64,000 nucleotides of DNA from Streptomyces sp. NBC_00239 (GTDB lineage Bacteria > Actinomycetota > Actinomycetes > Streptomycetales > Streptomycetaceae), in assembly GCF_036194065.1 (NCBI RefSeq), contig NZ_CP108095.1:6696001-6760000 (forward strand). The letters run 5' to 3'. The position numbers were made by a program, and so were the translations under genes. Under the pieces are notes generated by a model. That model did no database searches. It was not told the DNA's origin and saw nothing but the letters and a program-made list of their open reading frames with translations. Position 1 is the stretch's first letter, and each line of letters opens with the position of its first letter. Of this stretch, positions 35,622 to 43,661 are shown piece by piece.

Positions 35622-36211
35622 GGACCTGCTCCACGTCAAGCACCGCACCGAGGACAAGAGTGGCGGCGGCCAAGGTCGAGCGTGGCGTTCTTCCTGTCGA
35701 GGAGAGCGGTCACGGCCATGGCTCGGTCGCTGCCTTCCCGGCACCGGGCGCCAGGCCCGTGAACTGGAGCTCGAGTTTAACGCCGCAGCAGACCGCCCAA
35801 CTGGGCTCGCGGGCTGCCACGGACTCCACCGCCGTTACGGGCGCAAGAGCATCACTTCGTTACCCGCAAAGTAAGGGGCGCACCTCGGGGGCATGGACAG
35901 CGGGCGCGTACGGCTGCTCGCCGTTCATGTCCGGGTGGGCACCGTGGGTGTTCTGTCAGTGCGCCCGCCGTCCATCTGTCGGTTCGTCTCGTCCACAACG
36001 CCTCTGCCTCTGTCGGGTTGATCCGGGGCAGCCTGGGCGACGGGGGCGATGGACGCTGACGGATTCGTGAGACCGCGAACCTGGTGTGGTGTGGCCGCAT
36101 CGGCGGCGCCCGGCAACGTGATCCGCTGACGCGCACCTCCGTTCAGGATCCGGCCGCCCGCTCCCAGCAAGATCACGGCTCGGTCACGACGCCCGCGTAA
36201 CGCGACGCGTC
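35622..36211. other. Intergenic stretch without recognisable gene
   Basis: Both strands carry only short or compositionally odd frames, with no membrane segment, motif or ribosome site worth reporting. It separates the SanA-like gene from the control region of the NlpC/P60 gene. Confidence 0.4.
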
Positions 36212-36227
36212 TGTGACGTGTGTCACT
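36212..36227. promoter_or_regulatory. CRP-like site upstream of NlpC/P60 gene
   Basis: TGTGACGTGTGTCACT matches the CRP-type pattern TGTGA-N6-TCACA with one mismatch. It lies about 235 bases before the NlpC/P60 start. Streptomyces Crp is known to control some cell-wall hydrolase genes; whether it binds here is inference. Confidence 0.4.
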
Positions 36228-36287
36228 CCATATTTGGGCCATCGAAAGCGGGCTTGGCCATCTGCGTGTGGGGGTGGTAAGCCCAGG

Positions 36288-36390
36288 ACCAATCGGACTT
36301 ATTCCAGAAAGCCTGTGGTCGCAGGCTCGTAAGAGTGTGTCCGTTTCGCCCGTTACGGCGTCAAGGTGGGGCCTGTCGCGCCCGATTGGT
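36288..36390 (+). ncRNA. Candidate structured mRNA leader
   Basis: ACCAATCGG (36288-36296) can pair perfectly with CCGATTGGT (36382-36390), closing a domain that holds a hairpin AGCCTG/CAGGCT (36310-36327) and a second CGCC/GGCG (36347-36360). The domain ends 73 bases before the NlpC/P60 start. Streptomyces cell-wall hydrolase genes often have a c-di-AMP (ydaO) riboswitch in this place, but the conserved ydaO sequence blocks are not seen, so its identity is open. Confidence 0.35.
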
Positions 36391-36463
36391 TCCCCTGGCG
36401 CGGAACTGTGGCGCAGCCCACGTTTCTTGAAGGGTGTCGCAACCCCTGGTAGCGGTTGTCCTC

Positions 36464-37315
36464 ATGTCCCCCACCGCTCTCATCCCCAGCCACCGGAAGC
36501 CCCGCCGCAGCGCCTCCACGCTCGTGGTCCGCGCCGGAGTTGTCAGTGGCGTCCTCGGCACCCTGGCCATGGCCGGCACCGCGAGTGCGTCCCCGCCCGC
36601 CGAGCCCGTGGCCGAGACGACGCTCGAAATGCCCGTCCTGAATCTGGACCTGGGTGCGGAGGTCGCCTCCGCCGTCACCACGGCCGCCGAGAACACCCGT
36701 GCGGCCGCCATCGAGGGCGAACTGACTGCCCAGGAGGAGAGCGCCCGTACCGGGGCTGCCGCCGAGGCGAAGAAGGCCAAGGAGGACGCCCAGGCGAAGG
36801 CGGACGCTGAGAAGAAGGCGAAGGAGGAGGCGGACCGCAAGGCCGCCGCGGAGCGTGCCAACCGCACCTCCTCCCGCACCTCCGTGACGACCGCCTCCGG
36901 CGAGGGCTCCGGCTCCGCCACCGTCAAGGGCTTCGGCGGCGTCAGCACCCCGGCCACCGGCTCCGCCGCCGCCATCATCAACTTCGCCCGCGCGCAGGTC
37001 GGCAAGCCTTACGTGCTGGGCAGCAACGGCCCCAACTCGTGGGACTGCTCCAGCCTCCTCCAGGCCGCCTTCCGCCAGGCCGGCATCTCCCTGCCTCGCG
37101 TATCGCAGGACCAGTCGATGCTCGGCCGCTCGGTGTCGCTGAGCAGTCTCCAGCCCGGTGACATCCTGTATTGGGGCAGCAGGGGAAGCGGCGCCTACCA
37201 CGTGGCCGTCTACGTTGGTGGCGGCAAGTACGTCGGTGCGCAGAACCCCAGCACGGGCATCGTTGAACGCTCCCTGAGCTACGACATGCCCGCGGGCGCC
37301 GTCCGCGTTCTCTGA
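36464..37315 (+). CDS. Secreted NlpC/P60 peptidoglycan hydrolase
   Basis: 283 residues from ATG 36464. Signal peptide ending GTASA, a long Ala/Lys/Glu coiled coil (about 60-135), a Ser/Thr linker, and the NlpC/P60 domain with catalytic Cys in SWDCSSLLQ and His in AYHVAVYVGGG. It cleaves peptidoglycan stem peptides outside the cell. The usual CSGL is CSSL here. A structured leader and a CRP-like site precede it. Followed by a hairpin terminator. Confidence 0.93.
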   Translation: MSPTALIPSHRKPRRSASTLVVRAGVVSGVLGTLAMAGTASASPPAEPVAETTLEMPVLNLDLGAEVASAVTTAAENTRAAAIEGELTAQEESARTGAAAEAKKAKEDAQAKADAEKKAKEEADRKAAAERANRTSSRTSVTTASGEGSGSATVKGFGGVSTPATGSAAAIINFARAQVGKPYVLGSNGPNSWDCSSLLQAAFRQAGISLPRVSQDQSMLGRSVSLSSLQPGDILYWGSRGSGAYHVAVYVGGGKYVGAQNPSTGIVERSLSYDMPAGAVRVL

Positions 37316-37330
37316 GCTGTCCCCAGTGCC

Positions 37331-37381
37331 GCGAAAGGGTCGGTACCTCCCCGCTCCGGGAGGGACTCCCCGGCCCTTCGC
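37331..37381 (+). terminator. Hairpin after NlpC/P60 gene
   Basis: GCGAAAGGG near 37331 pairs with CCCTTCGC ending 37381 with one bulge, and an inner CCTCCC/GGGAGG stem lies between. It begins 15 bases after the stop; no U-tract. Confidence 0.5.
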
Positions 37382-38301
37382 TTGCTTGGCCTATGTCCGC
37401 AACGCCCCGGCTGCAGCTGGATGGCCCCACCCGAGCGCGGCCAGCACCCCGACCCGCTCCCGCGCTTCTTACTCCGACCGGGCCCCGTGCCGCGCGCCCA
37501 CGCGACCGCCCCGGGCGCCACCTGTCGAGCTGCTGGGGAAGATCCGCGCCGAATACTGCGCCGAGGAGTGGGTGTCGGCCATGGTCTGGGCGGCGTGGGC
37601 GCTGAACTCCTCCAGCGCGGCCATCGCCGACTCCACGTACGTTTCCGTCTCACGCCGATCGACGGGAAGCGTCTCCAACTGCTGCGTAGTGATCGACGCA
37701 CTGCTCGCGTTCCGCACCGCGGCCTCGCCGATGAGCGACGCCGCCGCCCGCCCTCCGCCGGCCGCCCGGGCCAGCGCCAGCCTGCTGCGCATGGGCGCGC
37801 TCACCGCGGGCTTCCGACGGTCGCGGTCATGGGGCCACACGGAAGCGTCTGCGCACACCACGTGGGCCACGTGCATCCTGAGCGGTATGCCGCCCGCGAC
37901 CCGCCCCACCCCACCACTGGGGATCAGCCCCCAGCGGTGGAGCGGGAGAAGTCCTGGCGGTACTACGGGCCACGATGCCCGACAAGCACCACCGGGGCCT
38001 GGTCCCGCAAGAGGATCGGCATCGCGTACGACCAGGCGGAGGCCCGGCGGATCGCCGAGCGGGCGATCCGCAAGGAGGCAGCGGCGAAGAACCGGCCGGC
38101 GGACCTGATCAACATCACCGCCGCGGCGAGCTGGGGAAGATCACCAGCGAGGAGAACCGGCTGGAGGAACGCCTCGCCGAGCTGCGCGCCCGCAAGAGCA
38201 CTCCGCATCCCGAGCCCGCCGACGGCAAGCGCAAGCGCCATGAGCCGGACTACGAGCCCAGCGTGGGCCCGCGAGAACGGCTACGAGGTGCGGGACCGGG
38301 G
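37382..38301. other. Degenerate stretch with scattered coding remnants
   Basis: No intact gene is convincing. Plus-strand frames near 38000-38120 (RIGIAYDQAEARRIAERAIR) and, one frame away, near 38130-38270 (KITSEENRLEERLAELRARK) look like pieces of one helical protein. A minus-strand frame at about 37550-37700 (TTQQLETLPVDRRETETYVE) also looks protein-like. They are probably relics of plasmid genes; families not recognised. Confidence 0.35.
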
Positions 38302-38964
38302 TCAGTGGCTATGGGACGTATGGCCATCCTTTGCCGGCTCGGCGGGTGCCTCGGTCGGCTGGTCCTGCTTGACGGGAGCCTGGTCCGGCTCTGTGGGCGT
38401 CTGGGTCGTGGAGCCGTGGTCGTGGCTGTGGCCATCGGAGCTGATGGTGCCGGCGAGGGCGGTCATGCCCAGCCAGGCGAGGGCTGCGAGGACGACGACG
38501 CCGGCCGCGAACGGGGTGACGAGGTGCCGCCAGCGGCCCTTGGAGTCCTTGGCGACGAACGCGACATACGACATGAGCAGGCCGATGGGGGTCATCCAGG
38601 CGCTGCGCTCGGGGAACTGCTCGAAGTGCTGGATGCCGCCGCCGACCAGGCCGACACCGAAGGACAGCAGCAGGGAGAACGCGACCAGCGAGATTGCCTG
38701 GCTCAGCGCCGGACGCTCGTCTGCCAGCACGAACTCGTTGACGATGGTGCCGAGGAGGAACACGAAGGCGCCGACGACGCAGATGATCGCGTACAGCGAC
38801 GGATTGATCGGGTAGTGGACGACGGCGCCGGCGATGAGGGCGGCGCCCAAGAAGTAGAGCATCTGGCCGCTGTAGCGAGCCGGGAGTGACTTCTTGTCGA
38901 GGGTGGGGCGGCGGTGGTTCGAAGCGGGAGTTTGGTTGAGCTCGGGCTTGAGAACGGTGGTCAT
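38302..38964 (-). CDS. Five-helix membrane protein with His-rich tail (copy B)
   Basis: 220 residues from ATG 38964 (GAAAGG upstream). Same layout as 20962-21720: basic N-terminus, helices beginning RYSGQMLYFLGAALIAGAVV, conserved FVFLLGTIVNEFVLA and GGIQHFEQFPERSAW, then a tail with DGHSHDHGS and a final DGHTSHSH. Followed upstream by a His-rich small protein, as in copy A. Function unknown; His tail suggests metal binding. Confidence 0.75.
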   Translation of the reverse strand: MTTVLKPELNQTPASNHRRPTLDKKSLPARYSGQMLYFLGAALIAGAVVHYPINPSLYAIICVVGAFVFLLGTIVNEFVLADERPALSQAISLVAFSLLLSFGVGLVGGGIQHFEQFPERSAWMTPIGLLMSYVAFVAKDSKGRWRHLVTPFAAGVVVLAALAWLGMTALAGTISSDGHSHDHGSTTQTPTEPDQAPVKQDQPTEAPAEPAKDGHTSHSH

Positions 38965-39050
38965 GCGGGTAAGGCCTTTCAGATCTTGCTGTGTGAGAGC
39001 AGGCAGAAGCGCGCCGGCACCAGTGGTGCGGCGTCACGCTGGTGCAGTTC

Positions 39051-39479
39051 TCAGCAGCGCAGGATCGAAAGTCGGTGCAGGCACGGTGGGTCGCCGGTTC
39101 GGCTGATCCAGGGAAGCGCGCGTGTTGCCCATCGGCGCAGGACGCGGTTGGAGCCTCCGCGCCTGAGGACGAACGTGAACAGGGCGGCGACGATGCACAG
39201 CAGCGCCAGGCAGCTCTCTCCGACTCCGCCGTGATGGCAGGGGGATTCGCCGTCCGGGCTGGCCGGTGTTTTGGTGGCGTCCCCGGGGGCGACGTCGGAG
39301 TGAGCGTGCTGAGCCTTGTCCACTGCGTCGATGAGCGCGAACTCGGTGGCGTGCCCGCTATGGACTTGCTGATGTGAGGCCAGGACGTGCATCGCGAATA
39401 CGGCAAGCACCACCGCGAGGAGCGTTGCCCGCAGCAACGCTCCCGTGTGATGGTCGCGAAGGACCTTGCCTGAGATCAC
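39051..39479 (-). CDS. His-rich small exported protein, DUF6153-like
   Basis: 142 residues from GTG 39479. A membrane helix (LLAVVLAVFAMHVLASHQQ), His/Asp-rich region (VHSGHATEF, KAQHAHSDVAPGD), a second helix (CLALLCIVAALFTFVL) preceded by PCHHGG, and a basic tail ending LSILRC. It sits directly upstream of copy B of the five-helix protein. Resembles the other small His-rich proteins here only in layout. Confidence 0.6.
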   Translation of the reverse strand: MISGKVLRDHHTGALLRATLLAVVLAVFAMHVLASHQQVHSGHATEFALIDAVDKAQHAHSDVAPGDATKTPASPDGESPCHHGGVGESCLALLCIVAALFTFVLRRGGSNRVLRRWATRALPWISRTGDPPCLHRLSILRC

Positions 39480-39856
39480 GCTTCACGACCATAGGAGGGC
39501 TTGGTAGCGGGAATGCCAACAGGGGCGTCCCCACCTGGACTGGGAGGAAGATAACACCAGGTGTGGATGCGTCTGCGAGGCGTCCCACGGTGTGGGCTGC
39601 ACCGTGCTGGCTGGTCCCGTGGCTCGGAGCCGGGCTGCGGTCGTCTTCGAGGGCGGCGGCGGTCGAGACGACCAGCCCACCGAGCAGGAAAACCGACTTC
39701 GGCTTGTCAGGCAGACGTCGGGGCGTCGAGGGCGAGGCCCATGCCTGCTGTGAAGCCGTCGAGAATGTCGGGCCGGTACTGAAGGTGCCTGAGGCGATTG
39801 CCCACCAGAGCCAGGGCAAGCGCCCCTCGGTCGCCACCGTCTACCGCATCCTCGCC
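39480..39856. other. Stretch without intact gene
   Basis: One plus-strand frame near 39785-39855 reads VPEAIAHQSQGKRPSVATVY, which is helix-turn-helix-like and ends exactly where the DUF4396 remnant begins, suggesting a deletion junction. Nothing else is supported. Confidence 0.3.
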
Positions 39857-40253
39857 ACTGCCTCACCGACTGTGCCATCGGCGAGATCCTCGGCATGGTC
39901 ATCGGCACGGATCTGGCCTGGCACAACACCCCAACCATGGTCCTGGCGATCGCGCTGGCCTTTTGCTTCGGCTACTCCTTCACCCTCTGCGCCGTCTGCG
40001 AGGCCGACCTCGACTGGAAGACGGCGATCAAGGTCACGCTAGCCGCCGACGCCGTCTCCACGCCGTCATGGAGGCCGTGGACAACGGCATCATTGCCCTC
40101 GTCCCGGGCGCGATGGACGCCCACCTGAGCGAAGGAATGTCTTGGTACGCGCTCCTCGGCGGCTTCGCCGTCGCCTTCCTGATCACCACGCCGGTGAACA
40201 AGTGGATGATCGGCCGCGGCAAAGGCCTCGCCGTCGCCCACGCCTACCACTGA
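39857..40253 (+). pseudogene. DUF4396 gene, 5'-truncated and frameshifted
   Basis: Opens within the domain at DCAIGEILGMVIGTDLAW, lacking the His-rich N-terminus and first residues seen in the intact copy at 22514-23077. Around base 40061 the match moves to another frame (AVMEAVDNGIIALVPGAMDA) and runs to the normal ending NKWMIGRGKG and stop at 40253. Two lesions, so it should be non-functional. It is the third member of the duplicated module at 38-40 kb, inverted relative to its neighbours. Confidence 0.8.
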
Positions 40254-40268
40254 CACGATCGGCGGTAC

Positions 40269-40308
40269 GCAGGCCCTCGCCCGAGCCCCGGCTCAGGTGA
40301 GGGCCTGC
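40269..40308 (+). terminator. Hairpin after DUF4396 remnant
   Basis: GCAGGCCCTC (40269-40278) pairs with GAGGGCCTGC (ending 40308), with an inner GAGCC/GGCTC stem. It begins 16 bases after the stop. From 40309 to 40532 no gene is seen. Confidence 0.55.
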
Positions 40309-40532
40309 ACTGCGTAGAGGCCGCCCACCCTGTGGCGCGACCTTCCAACAGGTCGCTGATCGCAGCGTTGCGGTGCGCCGGCAGGGCCCCGGTGTGATCC
40401 CGGCCGTAGGACGCAGTCCGGCTTCGTCGAAGGCGCTACCTCGCCTCCGAATGAGCGAGGAAATCCAGCGACCGCATCGGAGCTGGGGCCCAGGTTTGGG
40501 GACCAGTGCCGGATGCACGCATTGTCTTGGCG

Positions 40533-41552
40533 TCAGCAGGCTGCTGTGATGCCGTGGGCGGCCAGTTGTTCAGGCAGATCGGCCAGCGCCGTCAGCTGTT
40601 CGAGGTGGTGGACCCCAGCGGGCACACCATGCGTGAAGAGGGTGCGGATGGCGTGGGCGGCCACCAGGCCGGTCGCACGGCTCTGCCCCTGACCGGTGAG
40701 GGCCAGGGTCGCGTGGCGTTCGCCGCGGTAGGCGTCAGCCCGTACCGCGAAGCCGTCGTCGCCGAGGTGGGCGCGGCTGAAGACCCTGGTCAGCAGCTGC
40801 CGTTGGCGTGCTCCGCGAACGCCGCGAAGTAGTCCTGCCCGGCGTAGTGCGAACAGTGCGGCGGTCAGCGGCCGGGAGTCCAGGCAGAGCCGCGTGGTCA
40901 CTTCCGGGACACCGAGGGTGCGCCGCAGGGTGTACTGGTCGGAGAACGGGAACGGGTGGGCGGTCCGCACGCCGAACCCGGGCAGGGTCAGCCGCTGCGC
41001 GCGGGCCGTGACGGGCTTGCCCAGGCCGGCGACCGTCCACCGCACGGCGTCCGTGCCGTGCCGCTCTCCCGCGCCGAGCAACACGGTCAGGTCGATCCGC
41101 TCGGCACCACCGACGGCGTCGTTGACGCGCCAGGCGAGGAGGTTGGTCAGCCCGGGGGCGACACCGACGCTGAGCACGGCCGTGGCCCCGGCCGCGGCCG
41201 CCAGCCCGTGCAGCTCCGTCACCTCCTCGAGCAGCCGGTGAGTCGCTCCGACGTCCACGAGGTGGATTCCGCGTTCGAGACAGATCCGGGCAAGCCCCGC
41301 ATCCTCCGGCTCGACGCACAGCGCAACGACGCTCACATCGCCCAGCTCGTCCAGCACCTGCCGGAAGCCAGCCGGGTCGCCGGCGTCCACGCGCACCCCA
41401 CCGAGCCGCCGCGCCCTTACTTCATCCCGCCCCGAGGGGACAACGCGACCGGGAAACCACTTGGCGAGCGTGCTGGTCACCGTCGCACCGACGGCTCCGT
41501 ATCCGCCGACGACGAGAACCCGTCCTGCGGCACCTGAATTGACTGTAGTCAT
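40533..41552 (-). CDS. NAD(P)-binding oxidoreductase, saccharopine dehydrogenase-like
   Basis: 339 residues. Rossmann motif VLVVGGYGAVGATV at the N-terminus, then the saccharopine-dehydrogenase-type pattern (DVSVVALCVEPEDAGLAR, HLVDVGATHRLLEE, SVGVAPGLTNLLAWRV). The substrate is unknown. It diverges from a tetR gene, and an operator-like dyad covers its own start codon, so the TetR protein probably represses it. Confidence 0.85.
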   Translation of the reverse strand: MTTVNSGAAGRVLVVGGYGAVGATVTSTLAKWFPGRVVPSGRDEVRARRLGGVRVDAGDPAGFRQVLDELGDVSVVALCVEPEDAGLARICLERGIHLVDVGATHRLLEEVTELHGLAAAAGATAVLSVGVAPGLTNLLAWRVNDAVGGAERIDLTVLLGAGERHGTDAVRWTVAGLGKPVTARAQRLTLPGFGVRTAHPFPFSDQYTLRRTLGVPEVTTRLCLDSRPLTAALFALRRAGLLRGVRGARQRQLLTRVFSRAHLGDDGFAVRADAYRGERHATLALTGQGQSRATGLVAAHAIRTLFTHGVPAGVHHLEQLTALADLPEQLAAHGITAAC

Positions 41553-41560
41553 ACTCCAGT
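41542..41560. promoter_or_regulatory. TetR-type operator 1
   Basis: ACTGTAGTCATACTCCAGT: eight-base arms around a three-base centre with one mismatch. It covers the start codon of the oxidoreductase gene. Same sequence class as the perfect site at 41568-41586. Confidence 0.65.
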
Positions 41561-41567
41561 GAGCTAA

Positions 41568-41586
41568 ACTGTAGTCGTACTACAGT
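41568..41586. promoter_or_regulatory. TetR-type operator 2
   Basis: ACTGTAGTCGTACTACAGT: perfect eight-base arms ACTGTAGT/ACTACAGT with a CGT centre, midway in the 55-base gap between the divergent oxidoreductase and tetR genes. Very likely the binding site of the adjacent TetR protein. Confidence 0.7.
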
Positions 41587-41607
41587 CAAAGAGGAGGGGT
41601 GGATTCC

Positions 41608-42234
41608 ATGGCCGAGCCATTGACCAGGGCGGAGAAAGCCCGGCGGACCCGACTGCGGATGATCGACGCCGCAGGACGGCTGTTCACCGAACGGGGCTGG
41701 GCGGGCACGACCATCGACGAGATCGCCCGCACAGCAGAGGTCGGCGTACAGACCGTGTACTTCACCTTCGGGAACAAGCGCGCCCTGCTCAGGGAGCTTC
41801 TGGACACCGCCGTCGCCGGCGACGCGGATCCGGTCGCCACCCTCGACCGCCCGTGGGCACGTGAACTCCTTGCCGAACCCGACCCAGAGTCGCAACTCCG
41901 CCTTCAGGCCGCAGGTGCGCGCCGCATCCTGGAGCGAGCCGCGCCGGTCCTGGAGGTCGTACGCGGCGCCGCTGCTGCCGAACCCGAGCTCGCCGAGCTG
42001 TGGCGGACCAATCTCCGCCAGCGGCACACGGTCCAACTCCACTTCGCCCAGGCATTGGAGGCCAAGACCCCCGGTGGCCTGCGTGACGGCCACGACGCTG
42101 CGTCGGCCGCCGACATCGCCATGACGCTGCTCGGCCCCGAGACGTACGCCCTGCTGGTGACCGACCGCCACTGGACGCCAGAGCGGTGGCAACGATGGGC
42201 CGCGGACTCTCTCGCGCGCCAACTCCTGTCATGA
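41608..42234 (+). CDS. TetR-family transcriptional regulator
   Basis: 208 residues from ATG 41608, 10 bases after GAGGAGG (GTG 41599 is too close to it). N-terminal helix-turn-helix: RMIDAAGRLFTERGWAGTTI, IARTAEVGVQTVYFTFGNKR. The C-terminal ligand domain (from about 80) is helical and variable. Two matching dyads in the short divergent region support autoregulation and control of the oxidoreductase. Ligand unknown. Confidence 0.92.
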   Translation: MAEPLTRAEKARRTRLRMIDAAGRLFTERGWAGTTIDEIARTAEVGVQTVYFTFGNKRALLRELLDTAVAGDADPVATLDRPWARELLAEPDPESQLRLQAAGARRILERAAPVLEVVRGAAAAEPELAELWRTNLRQRHTVQLHFAQALEAKTPGGLRDGHDAASAADIAMTLLGPETYALLVTDRHWTPERWQRWAADSLARQLLS

Positions 42235-42697
42235 GGAAGGGAGGCGGTGGGCCCTTGAGGTGGTGGCCGGCCCCGAACTGCTGCCTCCGCCTTGCTGGTT
42301 GCAGTCCTCGTTGAGAAAACAGCCCAACTTCCCCAGCCCCCGCGTCGGCGTAGGTGGCGTGACAGCGGCCGGGCAGCGCCGTCGTGACCTCCTCGGGTGA
42401 GCGGCAAGGCAACGCTCTGGCCGAGCTCCGCAGGACGCCCAACCGACTCTTCGTCTTCGGGTGGTACAGCGGCTGCTTCACCCGGCGGAGCGTCAGCGGC
42501 TGAAGGACAAGGCCCGCCGGATCATGGACCAGAGCAAGAAGGAGAGCGAGCGGGGCCTCGGGGACGTCGACCCCATGTGACGGCTCTGTAGCTGTACCGG
42601 CTGGTGCCTGCCCACGCGATCCTCTCTGCGTGAGGGAGACACTGGCCGGTGCTTCGTTGTGAACCGCCGGGTATTCGTCGCGGGTTCGGGCCGGTGG
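42235..42697. other. Stretch without intact gene
   Basis: Near 42485-42580 a plus-strand frame (HPAERQRLKDKARRIMDQSK, ending GLGDVDPM) looks like the end of a small plasmid protein with no visible beginning. Nothing else supported. Confidence 0.3.
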
Positions 42698-43354
42698 TCA
42701 GGTGCCGAGTAGGCGGTCGAAGAAGGATCGGTATTGGCGCAGTGCCAGGCGCAGGTCCTCGGTGGCGACCTCCTCGCCGCGATGCCATTGGCTTTCGAGT
42801 CCCTGCTTGTGGTCGGCGAATGTGGTGGCGGGCAGCTGCATCACCTCGGCGACGAGCCCGTCTGCCGCGAGCACCGCTGCTTCGGGTCGTCGACCGAACC
42901 CCTGCTGGATCTCCTGCCACCGGGTACGGAGCTCTTCAGCTTCCTGGGTCGCTAGAAGCGGGGTGGTATCGGGCTCCTGCTCGGACTCGACCTGTTCGCC
43001 GGCTACGGGCTCGGACTCGTTTCCGGCCTCGTCCGTGATTCTGGTCCGGGGTGCTGCCCCCTCGTAGTCGGGGGTTGCCGTCAGGTCATCGTCTGCCGTC
43101 TGTTGCGATGTGTCTGTCTGAGGCCGGGCGATGTCCTCGGTGGACAGTGTCTCTCCGGCGGGCTCGCCTTCGCACACCTGGCCCGCCGCTACGCCAACGC
43201 CGCAACCGCCACGACGGGTCACACCGCCACCCACAGTCTGATGGCCGATGGCAGCCTCCTGGGCGGGCTCCTCGGCCTCGGGCGACGTGGCTGAGGCTTC
43301 GAGGGACGAGGAGACGGCCACCTCCGCGCCGAAGTTCCGGAACGGCCGCGACAC
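42698..43354 (-). CDS. Hypothetical helical protein
   Basis: About 218 residues; the first 110 are low-complexity and acidic and may not all be real. The C-terminal 90 residues (TRWQEIQQGFGRRPEAAVLA, FADHKQGLESQWHRGEEVAT, LRLALRQYRSFFDRLL) look like a conserved helical Streptomyces domain. The start is uncertain (43354 is the furthest). No function known. Confidence 0.5.
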   Translation of the reverse strand: MSRPFRNFGAEVAVSSSLEASATSPEAEEPAQEAAIGHQTVGGGVTRRGGCGVGVAAGQVCEGEPAGETLSTEDIARPQTDTSQQTADDDLTATPDYEGAAPRTRITDEAGNESEPVAGEQVESEQEPDTTPLLATQEAEELRTRWQEIQQGFGRRPEAAVLAADGLVAEVMQLPATTFADHKQGLESQWHRGEEVATEDLRLALRQYRSFFDRLLGT

Positions 43355-43661
43355 CCGTGCGCGCCCACTGGGCGGTAGCAGAGCATGGGAGGTGGCGCCC
43401 TGCTCCTGGGTGGATCTTGGATCGTAGAGCGGGTGCTTAGAAGGCGCGTGCTCTATCCACTGAGCTACGGGGGCTGACCTGCGGAAACGCGCTCTCCTGA
43501 CGTTTGATCAGGGGAAGCGTGGGACGCATGTGGGATCTGGGACGGGAACCGCCCCAGTCGCCGGACGTAGCCTCTCACACGGTCCCCACGAGTCCGAAGA
43601 CCCTCCTGGAAACAATCTTGACCCGTCCGCTGTTGCAGAGGGCAGAGTCAAGAAGGGGGAG
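43355..43661. other. tRNA-fragment region without gene
   Basis: Apart from the half tRNA at 43435-43474 this stretch holds only the leader of the nuclease-like gene. No promoter motif stands out. Confidence 0.35.
43435..43474 (-). tRNA. 5' half of tRNA-Arg (TCT), truncated
   Basis: Read on the minus strand from 43474: acceptor strand GCCCCCG, TA, a D-arm GCTC...GAGC, A26, anticodon stem CGCGC and loop CTTCTAA (anticodon TCT). Positions 39 and 40 still pair, then the sequence departs and no variable loop, T-arm or 3' acceptor strand follows. It is therefore a tRNA fragment and a likely recombination scar, at the border between the island and the mobile block. Confidence 0.65.

Noticed and set aside
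36288..36390. Calling the leader a c-di-AMP (ydaO) riboswitch
   Set aside because: The conserved sequence blocks of that class are not visible; kept only as an unidentified structured leader.
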